Of a stretch of 64,000 nucleotides of DNA, positions 24,601-38,000 are shown piece by piece (position 1 is the stretch's first letter; every line of letters starts with the position of its first letter). The notes beneath the pieces are model-generated. The model did no database searches. It was not told the DNA's origin and saw only the letters and a list, made by a program, of their open reading frames with translations. Origin of the DNA: Cardinalis cardinalis (lineage: Eukaryota; Chordata; Aves; Passeriformes; Cardinalidae); the NCBI GenBank assembly GCA_014549065.1, contig JACDOX010000132.1:1388747-1452746 (forward strand), read 5' to 3'. A program made the position numbers and the translations under genes.

Positions 24601-27600
24601 CTCAGCTGATGTAATTAGGGTCTTTGAACAAAAAGAATTAATATTTCAGAGCCTGTTTCCACTGNTAACATCAGTGACAGCTCTTACTAAGTGCTGCACA
24701 CCAGTGCACAACTAAACATGTCAAAATCCATGAGGAAACAGCTCACACATTTATGGGGTGTCCAAAGGGAAAATGTGATGTCAATTGACCAAAGGCAGCC
24801 GAAGAACATGCACAAAAGATGGGATAAGGACCTTAAAGAGTTAATAGGACCAGTAGGATACTATTTTTGGACTGCCTTGCATGAGGAGACAGCAGATTTC
24901 CCAGCATGTCAGTGACCTCCTCCTGCCTACACTTATCTATGGCTGCATATAAGACTCTCCTTGAGAGAGTTATCACTGGAGCCTTTAAAAAGCCCATAAA
25001 CCCAAACACTACACAGGAGATGAGACACTAAAAGGACAGGGTGAAGGGTTTCCTTAACTGATTCATCACTAAGACCATTTTGGTTTGTTCTAGTGGCATA
25101 CAATAACAAAATTTACACAGTGCTGTTTTATATCAGAGAAATTTATTGTTTGGGAAAGCTGCTGTGAGAACAGCTGTGAAGAGACCTGCTCCTGAGAGCA
25201 GTGGCCACAGAAGCAGTGCTGTGCCCAAGCTCACTGCAGGCAGGGTGATGGTTGCCTCCTGCCTCTGTGGGGTGCAGGCAGCCTCCAGCCAGCAGGAAAC
25301 CAGGTGCTGCTTTTGAGGAGCTGTCTGGGATCAAGTGATGGGGTAAAAATTAAGTAATTAATTATCCAAGTTCTTTCAGACATGAATGATTTTAAGANAT
25401 TACCCAAATGTGATGGTTCAAGTTGGAAAGTCCTGGGTTGCANCACAGCAAAGAACAATGACATACATCAGCTCTCCATGGAGGAAGGACAACAGATGGA
25501 GGTTTATCAGAGTGTGACATTTTCAAATGTGCCTATGCTATTTTAGAGACTAATGTAAGAAAAATCTGGGGCCAGTTACTCTGTATTTCCAGAGAACAAA
25601 ATTCAAGCTCAGTTGAGCAGTTTTTAAATTCTGTTTCTACAGGATTTAACCAGTGTTATTCAGCAACCCTTTTGAATGGAAACAGCCCTTTAAAAGATTT
25701 GAAGATTTGCTTGTTTATAGTTGCAGTTTTCCCATTGCAAAATTCTACATATTGAGTAAATCACATGGTTTGGTGATTCATTTGGCAATTTGTCTGCATA
25801 ACAGATACAAAAGAGTTCCAGCTGAAAACACACCTGGAGCTTCTCCTCTACAACCCACGGTGGGTGGCAGTAGAGGCTTGGCAGACAGGGCAGAAGCAGC
25901 CTGAGTCACTGAGATGTTTATCTAGATGTTAGCAGATGTTGTGGGTGACTTCTCATATTGTTTTGTCCCGTTTAAAAGGAAAAAANCCAAAAAGTTTTCT
26001 TGTAACTAAAACAAAAGAGACAAAACTGGTTGAGAAATAAATTCCTGTTCAGCNCCCTGTCCAAAAGTGTTCTTGTATTTGTGCTCTTGGAGCAATATGC
26101 ATAACAGACACTGATTTGTTTGATGCTAAGTAGGAGTAGAGCTTGTAGAGGCTTGAAAGACATTTACCTTCTATGTAATGGCAAGTATTTGCCTTTAAGC
26201 TACTTGCTGTTTGATGCAGCCTGCAAAGCATTCAGTCTTGAGAAGAAATTTTAGAGATATCTGTGGTAGAAATTGTCTCAGTGTGGACAAATCAGCAGCA
26301 GTAGTCAGAGATCAGGTGGCTGCTACCAGATGTTGCAGAATTATACCCAGGTCCATACAGCATGGTATTGAGATTTTAATGACAGCCATTCCCAAGACAT
26401 CCCTAACTCAGGACACCTGCCAGAGAGAAACCCTAATTGAAGTCTGCATCCATCAAAGAAGAAGTCTTCAAAATTCAGCTTAGAGGAACTAGAAAATAAG
26501 AGGTAGCTTTGGTCTTATTTGTGCTTTCCTGCTTTAATGGCTTTGTTCATTCAAACAGTTTTGCTCCATCCCAAAAAACGTCTGGATTCCCTCGCCTCAT
26601 GGAAAGCGCAGTAGTAACCTTCTGTATTTTCCCAAAGGACGAGGTAAAAAGCACTGTGATTTTCTCCTAATTCACCTTCCAACACAGGAACCAACAGGCT
26701 GCTTTGCAAGCACTCACAGTATTCAGATCCCTGTACTAAAGGCTGATCTCAAACACAAGTAGGATGGAAGAGTCCCCCAAACATCTCTCCTGTGCCCAAA
26801 ACATGGTGGCTTACCAAGAACTAGGCTGGCACAAAGGAAAACTGGTGGCTCAGTGAGCCACAGGGAGGTCAGTCAGGCTCTAAAACAGCCTTTATATGAA
26901 GCTGACTTAANTTTATCAACATTTTAATATATATTTTAATGAATGATTTCAATATAATTAGCATTCTCCTTTTTTCCAGAGTTTCCCATGTAATTTTGTT
27001 GTGGTTTTGTGCATTAAATGTTTCTAAAATTACATGAAAAAGTAAAGTTTTCCACCCCCAAAAAACCCAAATCTCCTATTGTAACTCCTCTTTACTGNGG
27101 TGCACAATTAGAGTCAGCACTACAGAACTCATACTATAAAAACACTAGAAATATTAGTAGAAATAAAAAGCATTAGCTACCAAGCATTAACAGAAATCCA
27201 AAAAGGAATATTAGGTTTACATTAAAAATATTTTTGGCAGTAAAAATCCATCAGAAGCTGCAGCTTGCACAGATTTGTGTCAGTTAAATCCAAGGAAAAA
27301 AGAAGTGCAATCTGATTTCACTAAACTTCTGTCTTTTAATGCGGATGCCTCNTTTACACTAGTGGATCCATTCTTATGCCCCAGCTGAGCACATCTTATT
27401 CTTCTAAGTGCATAAAAGTAATTAACTGACTGCTGGGGGGGAAAACCCCCAAAAAATGAAAAAAGGAACATCATTTCCTTGAAATTCTGTTGGGCAGCTG
27501 TCAGTGCCCATGTATATGTTGAACACAGTTTTACTACAAATGGTGCATTTGGAGATGACTTTGTGGAAATCATGCTGTCACTGTGTCTGAAGGGAATAGG

Positions 27601-28569
27601 AAGTTTAAAATTATTTCTATTCTGACTGTTCCTCTGGATTTNGGTAACACAAGTCACAATAGAAATTTAACTCATTTATGAGGGTAAAAGCTTTGAAGAT
27701 TGTGTTGTTGNGGGATTTTGGTTTGTTTTTTTCCCCTCCTCTTTCTCTTCTTTAGACTCTCATATTAAAGATTTTGTTGTGAAATGAATAAAAAGCAACT
27801 TCAAGTCTGTTGCTTGACTATTTAGGACAGATGTGCTGCCAAAGTCCAGCATACTTTTTTAACTGCTTACACATGTACTCCAGATGAGTTTATTGGTGAA
27901 ACCTAGGTTTTATTCTTGGTCATATGGCTATAAATTAAGAATACAAAATAACAGCTTCCTCCTGCTCTTGTTTGTTAAATTAATCTACTAACTAAACTAT
28001 TTTTTCTTCTTGACTCTCAGTTTAAACTTGTCAACATAGGCTAAAAGTCCAAAGCTGATGGAGATATGGAAATATCAAGGAGGAGTTTCAGTTAAGACTC
28101 AGTCAAATTGGATTAGAGATCAACTGATGATAAACAAGCTACAAACTGATGTTTTGAAAATATATATTATTAAGCTGTCTCACAACTGCAGGATCCTTGT
28201 CATTTGACAATTTAAGTGATCNCAGAATCTGCTCTTTCTGGGACTGCTGCAACCTTGCAAGCTTTGTGCTCAGTAAAATAGGAGTAAAGTTTTTTTTAAA
28301 CTAAACAATGAATAAAATTTATTTGCACTGCAGTTCCATTTACTTGTCCCAAGTCAGCATAGTAATTAATTACAACCATATACATCACCCAGAGCATTTA
28401 CTGAGTAAAACTGAACAGGTGGCTCCAAAAGAGGTCATGTAAGACAGGAAAGACCACATGGTATTGCAAACTCAGCCATGGTCTCCTCAGCCTACTGTGT
28501 GCACATACCTGATAACACAGANACATCTCCTTGAAATTAACTCTGGGAGTTTAGTCAAAAGAGCAGTTG
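18698..28569. other. Long unassigned stretch, no recognised gene or transposon
   Basis: Nearly 10 kb contains no CR1 end, LTR, tRNA or exon that I can support. A GC-richer patch at about 24190-24600 has frames of 105-112 codons in two plus frames and 60-70 on the minus strand. It includes an ATG in good context (GCCATGG) at 24471, but all of its proteins look random. A frame at 24691-24915 (74 codons, rich in K, R and W) reads slightly more protein-like but has no known relative. Confidence 0.35.
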
Positions 28570-28587
28570 TAACTAATCCTCTCAACC

Positions 28588-28917
28588 ATGTGTGTAGGTA
28601 ATCTGAATTCTATTTCACTTGAAGAGTTTCTCAGTGTCCTCCAGACACATAGACCTGAGCTGAAACAGAAGTTGCATGCTCAAGACAAAAAGGGATTGTT
28701 TAAATTCTGTGAGATGTGCTGGCAGGAATTCATGTGTGGTCATCCTGAATTTATTAAAGAAGATGGATACTTGATGTGCCATGATTTTTTTAAGACACGG
28801 TTCAGGAAAGCTGCTAGAGGCTGGTTTCATCTCTCCTATACCTTGTGCTCTGAATTTCATCTAAATTTAGAACAAATTCCATCCTTTTCATTGCCTTCAA
28901 GAACTCTCAAGTCATGA
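28588..28917 (+). other. Unrecognised 109-codon ORF or candidate exon
   Basis: An open frame runs from ATG (28588, A at -3) to TGA (28915). An in-frame stop lies just upstream at 28570. The protein has a charged N-terminal part (SISLEEFLSVLQTHRPELKQ, residues about 8-27). A Cys/Trp/Phe-rich middle part follows, with CEMC near residues 42-45, then MCGHPEF, LMCHDFF and ARGWFHLSYTLC. A spaced Cys/His set like this could bind metal, but no family pattern is met. An acceptor-like TGTGTAG/GT lies at 28597 and a donor-like TCT/GTGAGA at 28708, so a shorter exon at 28598-28708 is possible. I do not recognise it; it may be a real exon, a decayed gene fragment or chance. Confidence 0.2.
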
Positions 28918-31900
28918 AAACAATGAAAAGAAACTCNGAAATAATTACATGGGATTTTCATGGGGGTAGCAAGAGAAAAAGACACAGACTCTCCAATCCT
29001 AAGGGAGCATCTAATTCCTGTGTTGGCCCCAAGAACAATGGGTATGTGCAGAGTTTTGGGGAACTGGAAACAGAAGTTACACCNTAAAAAAGTGCACAGT
29101 GGCAGAATAGAATATTGGAGCTTTATTCTTCAAGAACATTTACATGTGACTATTGAAATGTCAGCTACTTTTCCAAATGTTAAGTATGTATGACATTTAA
29201 GTTAAAATAAGTTATATTGACATCTTTATAATGAAGTCACGATTAAACTNTAATGAAAGGCTCAAAATTTACCAGCAGGATGTATTTTTTGAATGGGTCA
29301 CCCACATCAAAGATGCCTTATTCCATGACAGGGATAATATTTTCAAAACAGTTTCCTGGATTCACATCCTTCCAACAGATGATTCAGGAGGGAAAAAAAA
29401 TTAGAGAGTTCAGTCTTGACAAGGGCANAGCACTAGTCGTTCTTGCACTAATACTGCTGATTGAAGAAGAGGTTAAATTGTGGAGGAGGACTCAGAAACA
29501 GGCTAGTCAGAAGAAAGAGAAAGCTTATTCCAAGAGAGTACGTGTTTTAGATGTGTCAAAATCAAATGACTAATTAAGACAATAATTCAAATTAGAACCA
29601 GCTGGTAGTTTAACATTCCTCAAACCCTTATTCAGCAAAAGTTTCAGTGTTTGCCTGGTTTGAGTCCCACCAAAGTCCATTAACAGTCAAAGAGCAGCTC
29701 AGAAACNTTGAAACCTCACAATAATTTTCCATTTTTGAAGATTTCTGAGGCTTTGGTCTGGTGTTAGCTAGCTCAGTCCTGCNCAAAAGTTTTGTCCAGC
29801 AACACCAAACTACAATTATGTTTGGTATAGCCTACATATAAGCACAGCAGCACAATACATAGGGTAAAGTTTTGACTCTGTGAATCATCCTACTCAAATC
29901 TTGGTGACAAGAGCCACCGTTCAGGTGTCAGAAATCCACTCTGCAGCGACCCAATCACTGGAAAAGCTTGTTCCTTATCCTTTTATAGACCAACTTTTCC
30001 CTTTTTGAGACCACATTTCCCTTTTAAAATTTCTATACAATCTCAGCTAATACAATTGTTTCAGATTATGCAGTTTATTTTGTTTCTATGACAACCTGGA
30101 GACAAGAGTTCCAGTGTTTAATTACACATCCTGGAGCAAGATCCTAAACTTCTGGCATTGCCCAAGCTGGCCACATTTCCATCAGTTCAGAAGTCTTTTT
30201 TCCACATCAGAAGAACAAGCTTCTTCATTCCAGATACTCCCTAAGCCCAGAAGAGGAGAAGGCAAGCAGTTCTACAAAACTGCCCTCCAGAAGTCTTAGC
30301 GTACAGTTGAAAGTCTCTAACAGAGCGCTTCATGAAAGCTTTCAAGTAAATCATGGATTCTTTTCCCTTAACAGTTGCCAAGGGCAAAATTCAAGACAGT
30401 CACAGAAGAACTAAAGTAGTTGCTGTCACTAGCAATAAACTCCAGAAACTTCAGCAGAAATTTAAAAGCTCTCATACTACTATAGAATAATAATTGGAAT
30501 TCCCTTCTGCTCTCTCAGACCACATAAAGTCCATTGCAACGTCTTCAGGTTTTATTTTGNGCTTCAGACCTCATGAAGAAGGATTTGAGGTGATTTTCTG
30601 AAACTGCTAACTTGTCAGAAATTTAGATGTATCCTCTGGTTATCTCAAGCAGTTTGGACATATCCTTAGGAATGTAGCCATTTTTGTTCTGGAAAGGTTT
30701 TATTACTGCTATTTTTGAGATATTTTGAGATAATTGCCGCAAAGTTGTTTTCCTGTTATATTCTTTCCCTGCTGCATTCCAAATAATGGGTTATTGATGA
30801 ATCTTTTTGATGCACACAGGTTGCCATCATCTCGTAGTATGAAATAGTGGATGTAGCTTGTGGAACATTGTGTTATATATATGGGAAATAAATCACACTC
30901 CAAGTTCCTTAATGTATATTTCACAGTGAAAAATGTGTGTCTTATATCTTCTTTTACAAATTTAGTCAAGATCTGTAAATATTCTTAGCAAAAGGGGAAA
31001 AACATTGGGGAGCAGTAAAAATCCTTCTTGGCATGTTTGTATGAATTTTCTGAGTGACAATCTGAAACCCATCAAATTACTTGCTTTCCCGTGAGACTGA
31101 GCTCCTTAGAAGCATAATCTATTCTGAGACCAGTGAGCAAGGAAGAAAATAACCTTGCAGTATCCTTTAAGCCTTATCCAAACAAGAGTCAGGATTTTTT
31201 TAGGTGACTAATGACTGTAGGTGCCTTGAGACTCCATAAAGAGGTCTGATTTCCAGGGCTTAAGGTGTTGCCTGAAAATAGCAGCCTTGCTGGTGTCTCC
31301 TGTTAGCCAGTCTAGCACAGAGACACCACAACNCACTAGACTTTTCCCTTACATCAACTTCTACTGTAACCTACTGATGATACTGAGTGTGAAACAACCC
31401 ACAACCTTCCTTCTTCACAGACTCCTCCATGTTTCCTCTCCCACACAAGACTGAAATATCTGTCCTGGTTGTTTGAATCAAAATTGAGTAATTCAATTTG
31501 ACAGACAGAGAAATTCTGGAGACTCTCATGACTGAGACGTCCTCTGGTTCCAAACCCCAAATGGGAAGAGAAGAAAATTAAGTGCTTTGCCCCTTTAGAT
31601 TTCAAAGATAACNTCCATGTTGTAAAACAATCAACCCACATGTTATAGAGACCTCAAGCAGACAGACTAAAGCAAAAACAACCAAGGTGCTAATTTCAGC
31701 AATCGATCTCCAAGCCAGGATTCACTTCAAAGGATACTCATGATCATTTGAGTGTTAACATTCCCAAACAACTAGTATAAAAAGAAATATCCTGTACTGG
31801 GTTAAGTGACTTTTTTAAAGGAGTGTAACTCATTCCGACTGATATACCAGGGAACATATGTTAAAAATCAGACTCTCTGCAGCATATGAANTGTTACAAT

Positions 31901-33262
31901 TAAAATAATGAAAGTCTACCCTCCAGGGTAAAAATGAATATGCCTTTACCAATGATACAAAACAGCAGTACAACATTTAAAAGCAGAAAACTCCGCTGTA
32001 TTTTGAAAGGCACCCCCAGACCACCTTCAAGAAGGAGTCATTGCCCACTAAGATTTCACTCCCAGTGGTCTCATCCCTTTGTGCCTTAGCATTCTGTTCC
32101 CAACCATTATGCTGTAGATGGCTTAAGACAGGACTAGGCATGGATAGTTTCACTGAAGATATTTCCCAGGGAGGACACGAGATGAGAGACATTGCAACTG
32201 GAAGCATTTACAGCATAAAAATTCATATACATTGACCAATGTAGCATGGACTCCTACTTCCTCTCTAACTGAAGAATCAGGATATCATGTGTTGTAACTG
32301 AAATAAAGGGAAATACACCCATGTCTGCAGCAGGCCAGAGTCTATCTGTCCTGAGTGATGCTGTAGGTTTAAAGATAGCCATTATGTGTGAATTAACCAC
32401 TCATATTCTGANCATCTATATAGTTTATTTTGCTCATCANAGACATGTGTATCATCCACNTCAGAGAAAGNAGCCTGGGAAGATGGCAAGAATGTNATCC
32501 ACTAGTAGGTCAGCATTTGTCCACCCTATTTTGCCTCTCTGNTTCTCTGCAGCTGAGCCTGCTGTGCTAGAGAGTCTGTGCAGTCAGACCAGGGCNCAGA
32601 CACTGGGCTGTATTCCTGTCAAACCCCACTGATAAGGGTATGTTCACACCAGCCTAGGAAGTGGCCATCTCTGTGGTTTCAGACCTAGTGACTACTCATC
32701 ACTCAAAACTCTTGCCTTGAACCAGGTCATATTTTCAGGCACCTTGGGAAGTTATTACCTCCTGGGAAACCCAGTCTTCCAGGTCAGTGTGGAATATTTA
32801 AGTTCTCTGTTCAACTGCAATGTTAACGGCAAGGTGCTATGGCCCAGTGTTAATGGCTCACATGCAGTGGCAAACCACAGGATCACTTGCCAGGCAGCTC
32901 AGCTGCCTAAGTTATGTTCCAGCTGTCCATTGTGGGTCCACAGCTAAGACAAAATAAATGCTATATGAGCACTCAGCTCACTTCAGAAGAAAGCTGAACA
33001 ATTTCAAATCAAGAGGCAACTGAACTGAACTGACCCTGTTCTTCTCAGCTGTGATTTTCTGATGGACAGTGCAAANTCTACATGTCTACCATGTAAAATT
33101 ACTGCTGTCTCTATATTGTTAAGATTGGCCAGTNAGAACTTCTTTAAGCTACTAGTCCCAAACAAACATTTTGTAATGTGATAGTGTTCAGTCTGAGCTT
33201 TTTTTTCCATTTTAGCATGTGCTTGTTCTGCTAAACAAGGATTATTCAAGGATTATATAAAC
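28918..33262. other. Unassigned AT-rich DNA with an N-dense patch
   Basis: There is no recognised element. Frames such as 29253-29573 (106 codons) look random. Seven single Ns fall between 32412 and 32596, far denser than elsewhere. Confidence 0.4.
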
Positions 33263-33293
33263 AAGAAATATTCAGGATTTCTGAATATTTCTT
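33263..33293. repeat. Perfect 13-bp inverted repeat, 5-nt loop
   Basis: AAGAAATATTCAG at 33263-33275 is followed by GATTT and its exact reverse complement at 33281-33293. The short direct repeat AAGGATTAT lies just upstream (33238-33255). It is too short for a pre-miRNA and lacks a T-run arrangement that would suggest any other RNA. Confidence 0.9.
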
Positions 33294-34217
33294 TTAGAGA
33301 ATGTTAAGGCAGATAGGTAAGCCTTGGACTTCTGGACAAGAAATTTACTTCTTGGGTATGTGTTACNTTGCATCCACAGCCTGTTATATGTAGTATTTCA
33401 CTGCTGACTGTGATTGTCAGGTGACTGTCAGTTCCAATATGGCTGGTCATTGCAAACTCTAATTTTCTTCAGTCCCAGGGAGGANAAAGAGACCACAGAA
33501 CTAATAATCTGTGGGTTCCATCACAAACAGCCAGAGGTGAAAACCCTTTGCAGACTGCCCATGAAGGATTTGTATGGCTCCAGTGGCCAAAAAAAATGGT
33601 GCACATTTGGAGCTTTTGCAAGGAAATTATGTCTGATTCCCACAAGAGGTTTTCCATATGAACCTGATTCCCATGGCGCTCTTAGAGGCAACATCACATC
33701 TGGACGGAAATCTCCTCCTTTGCCATTTCCTTCACATTGAATGGCAATACAAACTGCCATGTTATGTTTCCCCCTCATAACAACTCAAGGACTTAATTTC
33801 CCTAATGTAAAAATAGTGATGGCATCTGTGTGAGTATCAGCTTGATGTTGGCAGTCAGATGTCTACTCCCACACTTGTGAAGAACCCTGCCTCATGTATT
33901 TGCTCTCATACAGTTTGTGCTCCATGAAACATTAAGAGAGGAGAAGGGAGTTTTTCTTGCCCACCTTTGAGCTGCACTGATCAGTTGTACACAAGAACTC
34001 NGGAGTGCAATGAACAGGCATTTCAAACTGCGTTCAATCCTGCTGCTCNGTTGCACAAAGAAACAACTGTCCCTCACACGCACAGGCAAGATGCACTTGG
34101 CAGACAGGCTTTGCACACCAGGGGAGCAGAGTTTTACACCAGAATCTGGTGTCACCCAGCAGACAAGAGCTTAACGCCTTCCAACACAACCCTCCACTTG
34201 CCAGCAGACAGCAAAAA

Positions 34218-34265
34218 GAATCACAGAACGTTCTGAGTTGGAAGGGACCCACAAGGATCATCAAA
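34218..34265 (-). mobile_element. CR1 LINE 3'-end stub
   Basis: Only about 48 bp of a minus-strand CR1 terminus is present: AATCACAGAACGTTCTG followed by AGTTGGAAGGGACCCACAAG. The tail matches the 3'-end type of the copy at 130-2049 (CTTGTGGG, CCTTCCAACTC), not that of the copies at 9270 or 52618. Confidence 0.75.
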
Positions 34266-34954
34266 TGAGCACCTTTGCTTCCTTTCCTAGGAATCCCACA
34301 AGTCTGAGATCAATGCAGGAGGAAGACCAATTAGGGCCATGATGATTTCATAAANAAAAACACAGACCTAAAGGTCAGAGCAGACTTGAGAAAAAACACA
34401 TCCACCTAATGGAAGAGTCAATCAGGCTTTCCTCTGTCTGACCATGCTCTCACTATTTTAACAACACAGAATTAAACCTGACTATGTTAAAAACGTTCAG
34501 TTGAAAACTGCAAATGAATGTTACTGAACTCAAGGTCCTTGTCCTTCGCCACTCTCATCTTCTTTTTCACTGTCATGTCTTCTCTTCTCCCTTCCTTCCT
34601 CTCTTCCTAGTCAGCATTTTTGAAGTTTATATCATACTCAACTCTGGAATTTCAGTAATGTGTTTGGAAGTTGCTCCTAGAGGCCAAACTTTATTCTTTT
34701 CTGNGAGTTATTTTTTGTTTCNTTCTTGAACAGGCATTTCTTGGAAGCGCAAGTACTCACAGAACCATAGCATACGACAATCATGTAAATATTAATATAC
34801 ACACAGCACTGAAGATTACAAGATAATTAGAAGCTATATAGCCATGTAACTCAGTTTATAAAGAGTATGACAGTTATAGGACCAAATTTTGTCTTTCTTC
34901 CAGGCCTGACTCCTTGGAATCTCTTTTTTCCTCTTTGTTTATGAGGAATTAATC

Positions 34955-35015
34955 ATTTGGAACCTGATCCAAAAAGCTCTAGGGTCAATGCAAGTCCCCC
35001 ATTGACTGCAGCAGA
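34955..35015. mobile_element. Possible ancient palindromic MITE-like repeat
   Basis: CCTGATCCAAA at 34963 is followed by GTCAATG-AAGTCCCCCATTGACT and then TTTTGAGTCC. This resembles, from memory, a palindromic repeat seen in birds, turtles and crocodilians whose halves read about CCTGATCCAAAGCCCATTGA and its complement. The right half is eroded. The assignment rests on pattern memory only. Confidence 0.35.
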
Positions 35016-38000
35016 TTTTGAGTCCTTGGCAGCTCAGACCTCGAGCACATTACCAACCTCCTGGTACCCCATTCCTCAGCAGCATCAAAGAGAGATGTCA
35101 GAAAACTTCCACATGGGATTCACTCTTGGAAAACATAGAGGATTGAGCAAAGCCCTCCATTTGGAGAAGAACATGCATGTCCTCAAGCACATTAGGTCAC
35201 TTACTGCCACAGCCTCATTAGACTACAATGTCTGAGGGTCCCCTGCCTGGCTCTACTCCCACCTGGTAGCACAGGCCAGGTCCTGGCAGACAGTGACACA
35301 TCTCCCCAGAGGAGCAGAGGGTCTGTGGGACTCTGCTGCAGTGGGAGTTGTGAAACAAGGCTTGGCAGGCATAGCAACAGGAAAGAGTGCTTCCAGCTTC
35401 CCCCTCTCCTCCCCAGTCACTTTTGATCATTGCTTTGTTGGTAGCATGTATTTCTCTTTCTGGCTTGCACACAGTTATGAAGTCAAACAAGCAAATTACC
35501 CATCCAAATATAGCCCTTGGTGGATTTAGAACCTATTGCTTTATGGGAGCCNTTTACATTCAATCTCTGTTTTTACAGATTTATTGCTTTAACTGTTTTT
35601 CTTCTAGCTGTAGAGGGGTAGCAAGCATCATGATAAGGAGATGCCAATGGACAGATTTTCTCTCACATATTGTAGGAGCCCTTGACCAAACCCAACTGTC
35701 AACAGACTNCATCCATTACTGAAAGAAATGGATGTGTTTTAGACTAGAAGAAAATTCACTGGTAAATAACAAACAATAAATATTTAATACTGGGCTCATT
35801 TTTCTCTTAGAAACCATAGAAAGCCAGTCCTTTGTTAATTATGCTCACAGGGAGGCATTTCAGAGATGTTCACAGAGCAACTGCATCACACTGCTGGAAC
35901 AATGAGACCTCAAATAACATTTTATGGCATTCCCTCAAAACCAAAAGAACCTACTTGAATACCTTTTCACTTTTTGTGTGCACATGTTTAGTAAATCCCA
36001 GAGAAGTTGCAGTGAGTCTTTTGAAGTGAAAATGTTTCTCAGGTAAATGCATGTGCTTTAGNTGCTTATTACTACAGTATGTTCTGAAGTTGTCTCCATC
36101 CCATAGCTCTGGAAGACTGGATTGGAACAGATCTTTTTTAAAGCTACTCTGTCACCATCACAATACTGCATGGTATCCAAAAGAAAGCAATTCATAGGGT
36201 GAATTTTAAGTTGTTCACTTTTCACAGTGATTCAGTTATGTCTTGTTCCTTCCTCTGCCCATACACAATCTGTGCCCTGGGGCTGAGGTTTCACAATANT
36301 ACCATGTCCCAGCAGCTTATTCTCCACACCCTGTGTTGCTCTTCCCTGACTATTTGCATGCTCTCCAGAACAAGCTACCTCATGTTTTGGGCAAAATTTC
36401 TTCAGTAATTAATGTTTGACCTCCAACTAGTTTGTGAATTAGTTTCAATTACACGTATAAATAGATCATTTAAAAGCTTGTATTCAGTGTTAAAATACAA
36501 ATTGTGAAGACTTTCTCCTGAAGACTTAGACAACCTTGTATGTATTCATTGAAGAATGAATTCCAAAACACAACCACTGACTGGAATCTAGTATGTTCTT
36601 TTTGCAGTCATTTTTAAAGCCAATGTATCATTCATTTGCATTAGTTTTCACAAATAGCAGTCCCTCACTAATCCCTGAAACTAAATACACAAAGGAGACT
36701 GAACTGAATTTTGGCTTTGATACCGAATAAAGATAAAGAAAATGGTTTGCTCTTATGAATTTCCACTGCTTATTTGCAATTTTATTTGCATGTAAATGGT
36801 CAAGATTCAGTTCAATAATTACTGACTGTTCAACCTGAAGGGAAAAAGTGATGTGAATTACCTCCATGCTCCCACTAATTTTGCCTGTGTCAGGAAGTCA
36901 TAGTGAGGGACAGGAGGTGGCCATGGAAGGGAAGCTCTCTGATGCTTTTGAGCAGTGCTGGAGCTGCAGAAACAGCAGTAGCCAAAGCTTTGAAGAAGCA
37001 GTAGTTGAACTTCACATACATAAATTCAACACTGTAGCACATTTTCTCTGGAGTGTCTGTAGTTGCATGTTCTTCTGAACAGCAATATGTCTACATTTTA
37101 CAAAAAAATTGAAAACATTCTATTCTAAATCTAAAAATTAGAGGCTCCATCCTTTCAAATAGATGCTCTGCATTCTTGTAAAAATTGTGTTGCCATAGAT
37201 ATCCTGTGGGGCACGTCATGTTACCATATAATTTCTACAAACTTTGAATTGTATGAGCATATGAGTAATTGAAGTCAGTCAATGCCAACAGCCATAGAAA
37301 AAACTCTTACTTCAACTGAGAAGAGAGATATTTCATGTTCAAACCTTACAGCAGAAGATAGGAGGGATACAGGCTTGCCTTTGGAAAACAAGTCACAACT
37401 TTACACCACAGCTACTGAGTGAGACATCAGGACATATGGCAAAGAATATCAGAATGAGATCTGGGCAATGAGGTAGCAATGGACCTTTTCACCAAACTCA
37501 AAAAGTTGAAAAAATAATAAAATATCTCCCAGCATGTACATTAAAACCATGAGCAAGCCAAACGGTTCCTTTATCTTGATTTTTAATGCATACTAATNTA
37601 TATTAGGCACATTCAACTAACTGTAAAATCATTCAATTTGACTGTGGATTAGGAAAGCAGATTTTTTTAAAAGTCATATATACTCTTTCTGATGATTTTT
37701 ATAATATTCAATCCATCTGTCTCATGGCAGCAGACAGGATGATCCAATACCTCATCCCAAGGATGTTGCAGCAAATTTTCCAGGATGCTTGCAGAAGGGC
37801 TCTGTCCCTTCATGTTGATGTCTGTAACAGACTCTCTTGATGACACCCCGATATGAAAAGAAAGCTTTCTGTTTATATCAGTTCTCAAACCAGTACAACA
37901 CTACCTTTTCTATTGCATTGTCTCTTATCTTATTCAGCCTTGTACTTTCAGATGTCCATCCNTAAATCAATTAAAAAATAATTGTCTCCAAATGCAGCCT

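Noticed and set aside
24297..24715. Two overlapping plus frames of 105 and 112 codons, one with a GCCATGG start
   Set aside because: Both frames and the opposite strand are open together in a GC-rich patch, and each frame contains Ns; no homology.
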